Below the pieces are notes generated by a model. The model worked only from the letters and a program-made list of their open reading frames with translations, made no database searches and was not told the origin of the DNA. From Phycisphaerae bacterium (GTDB lineage: Bacteria; Planctomycetota; Phycisphaerae; Phycisphaerales; UBA1924): a stretch of DNA of 64,000 nucleotides. The stretch's first letter is position 1, and every line of letters starts with the position of its first letter. The stretch spans positions 62,001-126,000 of the forward strand of contig JAUIES010000001.1 of NCBI GenBank assembly GCA_030429705.1. Direction: 5' to 3'. This document shows positions 61,151-64,000 of this stretch, piece after piece. A program made the position numbers and the translations under genes.

Positions 61151-61668
61151 GTGCAGACACACTTGCATCGAAGCAGACTGACCACCGACGAGCTTGGCTC
61201 TGGCCGACGCTGATCGTCGGCTTGCTGTGTGTGCACACGATCGGTTTGATATTTGTCGCGTTCATCGCCAGTAGCGATCCATCATTCGCTGTCGAACCAG
61301 ATTACTACGCGAAGGCATTGGCTTGGGACGAATCACGCAAAGATGCCCGCGACCCGGCACTTGATGGATTCGAACTCACGACGCACTTGCGTCCTGTTGC
61401 GGGGAAACAGGCCCTGGGCCATCTGACACTGGAAGTGCATCGGGACCAACAAGCAGTCGAGGGGCTGACCGTCGAAGCGATTGCCTATCACATCGGGCGT
61501 GCGGACGATCGGCAGGCGGTGGTGCTGACCGAGTCTGCGCCGGGTGTCTATGCCGCAGAAGTGAACCTGCGACGCGACGGTCGTTGGGAGGCACGGTACC
61601 TCGTCACCACGCCAGACCGTGTGTATGCGTTCTCGAAGCGCATGGAAGTGTACGGTTCATCGCCATGA
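61147..61668 (+). CDS. ccoH: cbb3 oxidase maturation protein CcoH (FixH)
   Basis: A 173-residue protein with a single N-terminal membrane helix (LIVGLLCVHTIGLIFVAFIA), then the FixH hallmark DPSFAVEPDYYAKALAWDE and a periplasmic beta-sandwich. CcoH stabilises early assembly intermediates of the oxidase and works with CcoI. ATG 61147 overlaps the ccoG stop by 4 bases, and its stop overlaps the next gene by 4 bases. Confidence 0.9.
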   Translation: MSADTLASKQTDHRRAWLWPTLIVGLLCVHTIGLIFVAFIASSDPSFAVEPDYYAKALAWDESRKDARDPALDGFELTTHLRPVAGKQALGHLTLEVHRDQQAVEGLTVEAIAYHIGRADDRQAVVLTESAPGVYAAEVNLRRDGRWEARYLVTTPDRVYAFSKRMEVYGSSP

Positions 61669-62438
61669 ATGAAGTCGGCGCACTCATCGCTGCTGTCTTT
61701 GCTGCCAGCGTGCTCGGTAGCTTGCATTGTGCTGGCATGTGCGGCCCGTTCCTGATGTTCGCCGTCGCGACCGATGAATCGACACCCAAACGAGGTCTGC
61801 GGGTGCACGCAGCCTATCACAGCGGCCGACTGATCACCTATATCGCGCTCGGTATTGTGGCTGGAGCCGTTGGTCAGGCGCTTGATCTCGGCGGAACGGC
61901 ACTCGGACTTGGTCGCGTTGCAGCGATACTTGCAGGGGGGCTGATGGTTGGGTTCGGTCTCGCGGCACTGCTGCGAACCCTTGGGGCTCGCCTACCGAAG
62001 GTCGGGGCGCCGAAGGCTTTGCAACGCATCGTGTCAAAAGGACATCGTCTTGCGTTTGATCTCGAACCGACGCAGCGGGCGCTCGCCATCGGACTCTTGA
62101 CCACCTTGCTTCCCTGCGGTTGGCTCTATGCTTTCGCGGTGGCTGCAGCGGGTACGGCGAGCCCGGTTTTTGGCGGGTTGACGATGGCCGTCTTCTGGGC
62201 GGGAACACTGCCGGTGATGATCTCTGTTGGCGTGGGCTTGCGTGAACTCTCCGGGCCTTTGCGTCGGTATGTGCCGTTGGTCTCGAGCCTCGTGGTCGTC
62301 GTTGTCGGACTTGCGACTGTATTTGGTCGCGCGCAGTTGCCTTCGTTCGCCGGTCATACCGAGGCTGCCGTCATGCAGATCGGCCTGCCGAATGCGGTGG
62401 AATCAAGCGATGCAAACCGTGCTGATGTCGAGCCATGA
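61665..62438 (+). CDS. SafE/DsbD-like membrane protein of the cbb3 operon
   Basis: The 257-residue protein has six hydrophobic helices, with the cysteine-bearing motif LGSLHCAGMCGPFLMF in the first and LLPCGWLYAFAVAAAG in the fourth. This is the pattern of the sulfite-exporter TauE/SafE (DsbD_2) family that often sits between ccoH and ccoI in cbb3 operons and is thought to aid copper or redox handling. The paired cysteines could transfer thiols or metal. It overlaps both neighbours by 4 bases. The short ccoS gene is not seen in the window and may follow ccoI outside it. Confidence 0.85.
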   Translation: MNEVGALIAAVFAASVLGSLHCAGMCGPFLMFAVATDESTPKRGLRVHAAYHSGRLITYIALGIVAGAVGQALDLGGTALGLGRVAAILAGGLMVGFGLAALLRTLGARLPKVGAPKALQRIVSKGHRLAFDLEPTQRALAIGLLTTLLPCGWLYAFAVAAAGTASPVFGGLTMAVFWAGTLPVMISVGVGLRELSGPLRRYVPLVSSLVVVVVGLATVFGRAQLPSFAGHTEAAVMQIGLPNAVESSDANRADVEP

Positions 62439-64000
62439 ATCCTCTCGTCGATCAGGCTGTTGTTGAATCAAATTCTGATTCAGCGTTGTGCGACCACTGC
62501 GGGTTGGTTGTGCCAAAGGGACTGGTGCGGACCGATCAGCCTCTGCAGTTCTGCTGTCCTGGTTGTGAACTCGCGTACCGCACAATCCACGCGTGCGGGC
62601 TGAGCGAGTATTACCGATTGCGGGATGCCACAACCGACGCGCGTGTGAAACCCCACCTGCGCGAGAGCCCATTTGTCGAGTTTGATGACCCTGCGTTTCA
62701 TGCGATCTATGTCACGGTCGAGGACGATGGCTGTGCCACCATCGAGTTGTTACTCGAAGATGTCCATTGTGCCGCGTGTGTATGGCTGGTGGAGCGCTTG
62801 CCCGCTGTCGTCGAGGGCGTGATCGAAGCGCGCCTCAATCTAGGGCGGCGGCTTGTCGTCGTCCGGTGGATGCCTGATGTGGTTGCGCTCTCGAAGATTG
62901 CAGATTCCCTCAATGCGCTCGGCTATCGCCCGCACCCAGCCAAGGGTGTGAGTGCGAGGCAGACGCAGACACTTGAGAGCCGACGAATGCTCGTGCGGAT
63001 CGCAGTTGCCGGTTTTTGCGCTGGCAATGTGATGTTGTTATCGTTTGCTCTCTATGGGGGGGCGGCGACGAGTGTTGAGTCTGAGTATGGGCACCTGTTC
63101 AGGTGGCTGGCAATGGCTTTCGCAGCGGTTTCCGTGATGGGACCGGGGAGTCTGTTCTTTCGCGGGGCGAGGGCTGCACTTCGAGCCCGATCGCCGCATC
63201 TTGATCTACCGATCGCGATCGCGCTTTCGGCTGGCGGACTCTGGGGTGTCGTAAACACCGTGCGTGGATCGGGCGAGGTCTATTTCGATTCAGTGACAGC
63301 CTTGGTCTTTCTGCTCCTGGTTGGCCGATTCCTTCAGGTCAGACAACAACGAAGTGCAGCCGATGCGATCGAGTTGCTCCACGCGTTCACACCTTCTGTC
63401 GCACACTTGATCACCGACGAGGGTCATCGCGATGTGCCGGTTGAAGCGCTGCGAATCGGTGACACTTTGTCGGTCCGGGCGGGCGAGACAATTCCCGCTG
63501 ACGGACAAATCACCGACGGTCAATCTACGCTCGACAGTTCATTACTCACGGGTGAATCTGTTCCGGTCGAGACAGCGATCGGGGATCGCGTGGCGGCAGG
63601 TGCTGTGAATGTGACAGCGCCGATCGAGATGGTCGTCGAAGCGACCGGTTCGGAAACGCGAGTCGGCCGACTGATGGAATTGGTCGCAAACGCAACGGAT
63701 CGCCGAGCACCGTTGATTTCACTCGCCAACCGAATCGCGGGCGTGTTTACGGTGGTGGTCGTGGTGCTCGCGATCGTGTGCTTTTTCGTCTCACTGCGAC
63801 ACGGCGTAGAAGTTGCTGGAGAACGGTCGATTGCGCTCATGATTGTGTGCTGTCCTTGTGCGCTCGGACTTGCGACACCTTTGGCGATGACGGCAGCGAT
63901 CGGACGAGCGGCTCGACGCGGGATCATGATCAAGAGTTCAGACGCGATTGAACAACTTGCACACGCGGGCGAGATGGTGCTCGACAAGACCGGGACAGTT
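62435..64000 (+). CDS. ccoI: Copper-translocating P1B-type ATPase CcoI (FixI), truncated by window end
   Basis: The frame from ATG 62435 stays open for 522 codons to the right edge, so the C-terminal third is missing. Visible: an N-terminal zinc-ribbon-like cysteine cluster (CDHCG at 19-23, FCCPGC at 39-44); an HMA domain with CAAC (112-115); membrane helices; TGES (372-375); the ion-channel CPC motif (473-475); and the phosphorylation motif DKTGT (517-521), at which the window ends. It supplies copper for cbb3 oxidase assembly in the membrane. It overlaps the SafE-like gene by 4 bases, completing the order ccoNO-Q-P-G-H-x-I. Confidence 0.93.
   Translation, partial: MNPLVDQAVVESNSDSALCDHCGLVVPKGLVRTDQPLQFCCPGCELAYRTIHACGLSEYYRLRDATTDARVKPHLRESPFVEFDDPAFHAIYVTVEDDGCATIELLLEDVHCAACVWLVERLPAVVEGVIEARLNLGRRLVVVRWMPDVVALSKIADSLNALGYRPHPAKGVSARQTQTLESRRMLVRIAVAGFCAGNVMLLSFALYGGAATSVESEYGHLFRWLAMAFAAVSVMGPGSLFFRGARAALRARSPHLDLPIAIALSAGGLWGVVNTVRGSGEVYFDSVTALVFLLLVGRFLQVRQQRSAADAIELLHAFTPSVAHLITDEGHRDVPVEALRIGDTLSVRAGETIPADGQITDGQSTLDSSLLTGESVPVETAIGDRVAAGAVNVTAPIEMVVEATGSETRVGRLMELVANATDRRAPLISLANRIAGVFTVVVVVLAIVCFFVSLRHGVEVAGERSIALMIVCCPCALGLATPLAMTAAIGRAARRGIMIKSSDAIEQLAHAGEMVLDKTGTV

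Overview
The window looks like a chromosomal segment of a planctomycete, most probably of the class Phycisphaerae. This rests on several signs: two secreted proteins end in the short dockerin-like EF-hand tail with repeated DFFDV and a final CP; three secreted proteins end in a PEP-CTERM-like anchor (VPAP, hydrophobic stretch, RRRR); Hanks-type kinases and HEAT/PDZ lipoproteins occur; and a sulfatase sits beside a carbohydrate esterase. Base composition is moderately GC-rich and fairly even. No phage, transposase, integrase or CRISPR array was seen. Taxonomy is inferred from protein style only.

Left part (1-13 kb): a truncated TPR protein and a pseudokinase; a HEAT-repeat lipoprotein; two histidine-degradation genes (hutG-hutI); two tandem paralogous secreted proteins separated by hairpin terminators and long GA microsatellites; malate dehydrogenase; another secreted protein; asparagine synthetase; and an active membrane-anchored Ser/Thr kinase.

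Middle (13-30 kb): an APC transporter fused to a universal-stress domain, a UvrD/PcrA helicase, a secreted agmatine-deiminase-like protein, rsmG, the cell-elongation pair rodA-mrdA (so peptidoglycan synthesis is expected), a divergent P-loop ATPase with an embedded membrane hairpin, infC (start codon apparently ATC) coupled to a HIT-family gene, an orphan fliN-like gene, fabF and acpP.

30-42 kb: a YtpQ-like protein; a glutamine amidotransferase coupled to a circularly permuted D-amino-acid-oxidase-like protein and an SRPBCC protein; a dockerin-tailed secreted protein; recX with a lipoprotein; a 3-hydroxyacyl-CoA dehydrogenase; an ECF sigma/anti-sigma pair followed by a two-domain fasciclin protein; and an acyl-CoA mutase whose substrate residues look like isobutyryl-CoA mutase rather than methylmalonyl-CoA mutase.

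42-56 kb: a small membrane protein, a gene-poor stretch with an inverted-repeat element, mgtE, tRNA-Ile(CAT) with a duplicated 3' half 1.3 kb away, an ATP-grasp ligase, then a likely polysaccharide-degradation group (SASA esterase, PDZ/HEAT protein, sulfatase). A LysM/peptidoglycan-binding protein converges on a large protein shaped like a pore-forming effector of contractile injection systems.

56.5 kb to the right edge: a cbb3 cytochrome oxidase operon (fused ccoNO, ccoQ, ccoP, ccoG, ccoH, a SafE-like membrane protein and a truncated copper ATPase ccoI), with most genes overlapping by 4 bases. The best candidates for new biology are the permuted oxidase, the effector/LysM pair, the mutase specificity change, the repeat-hairpin modules around the tandem secreted genes, and the tRNA duplication.
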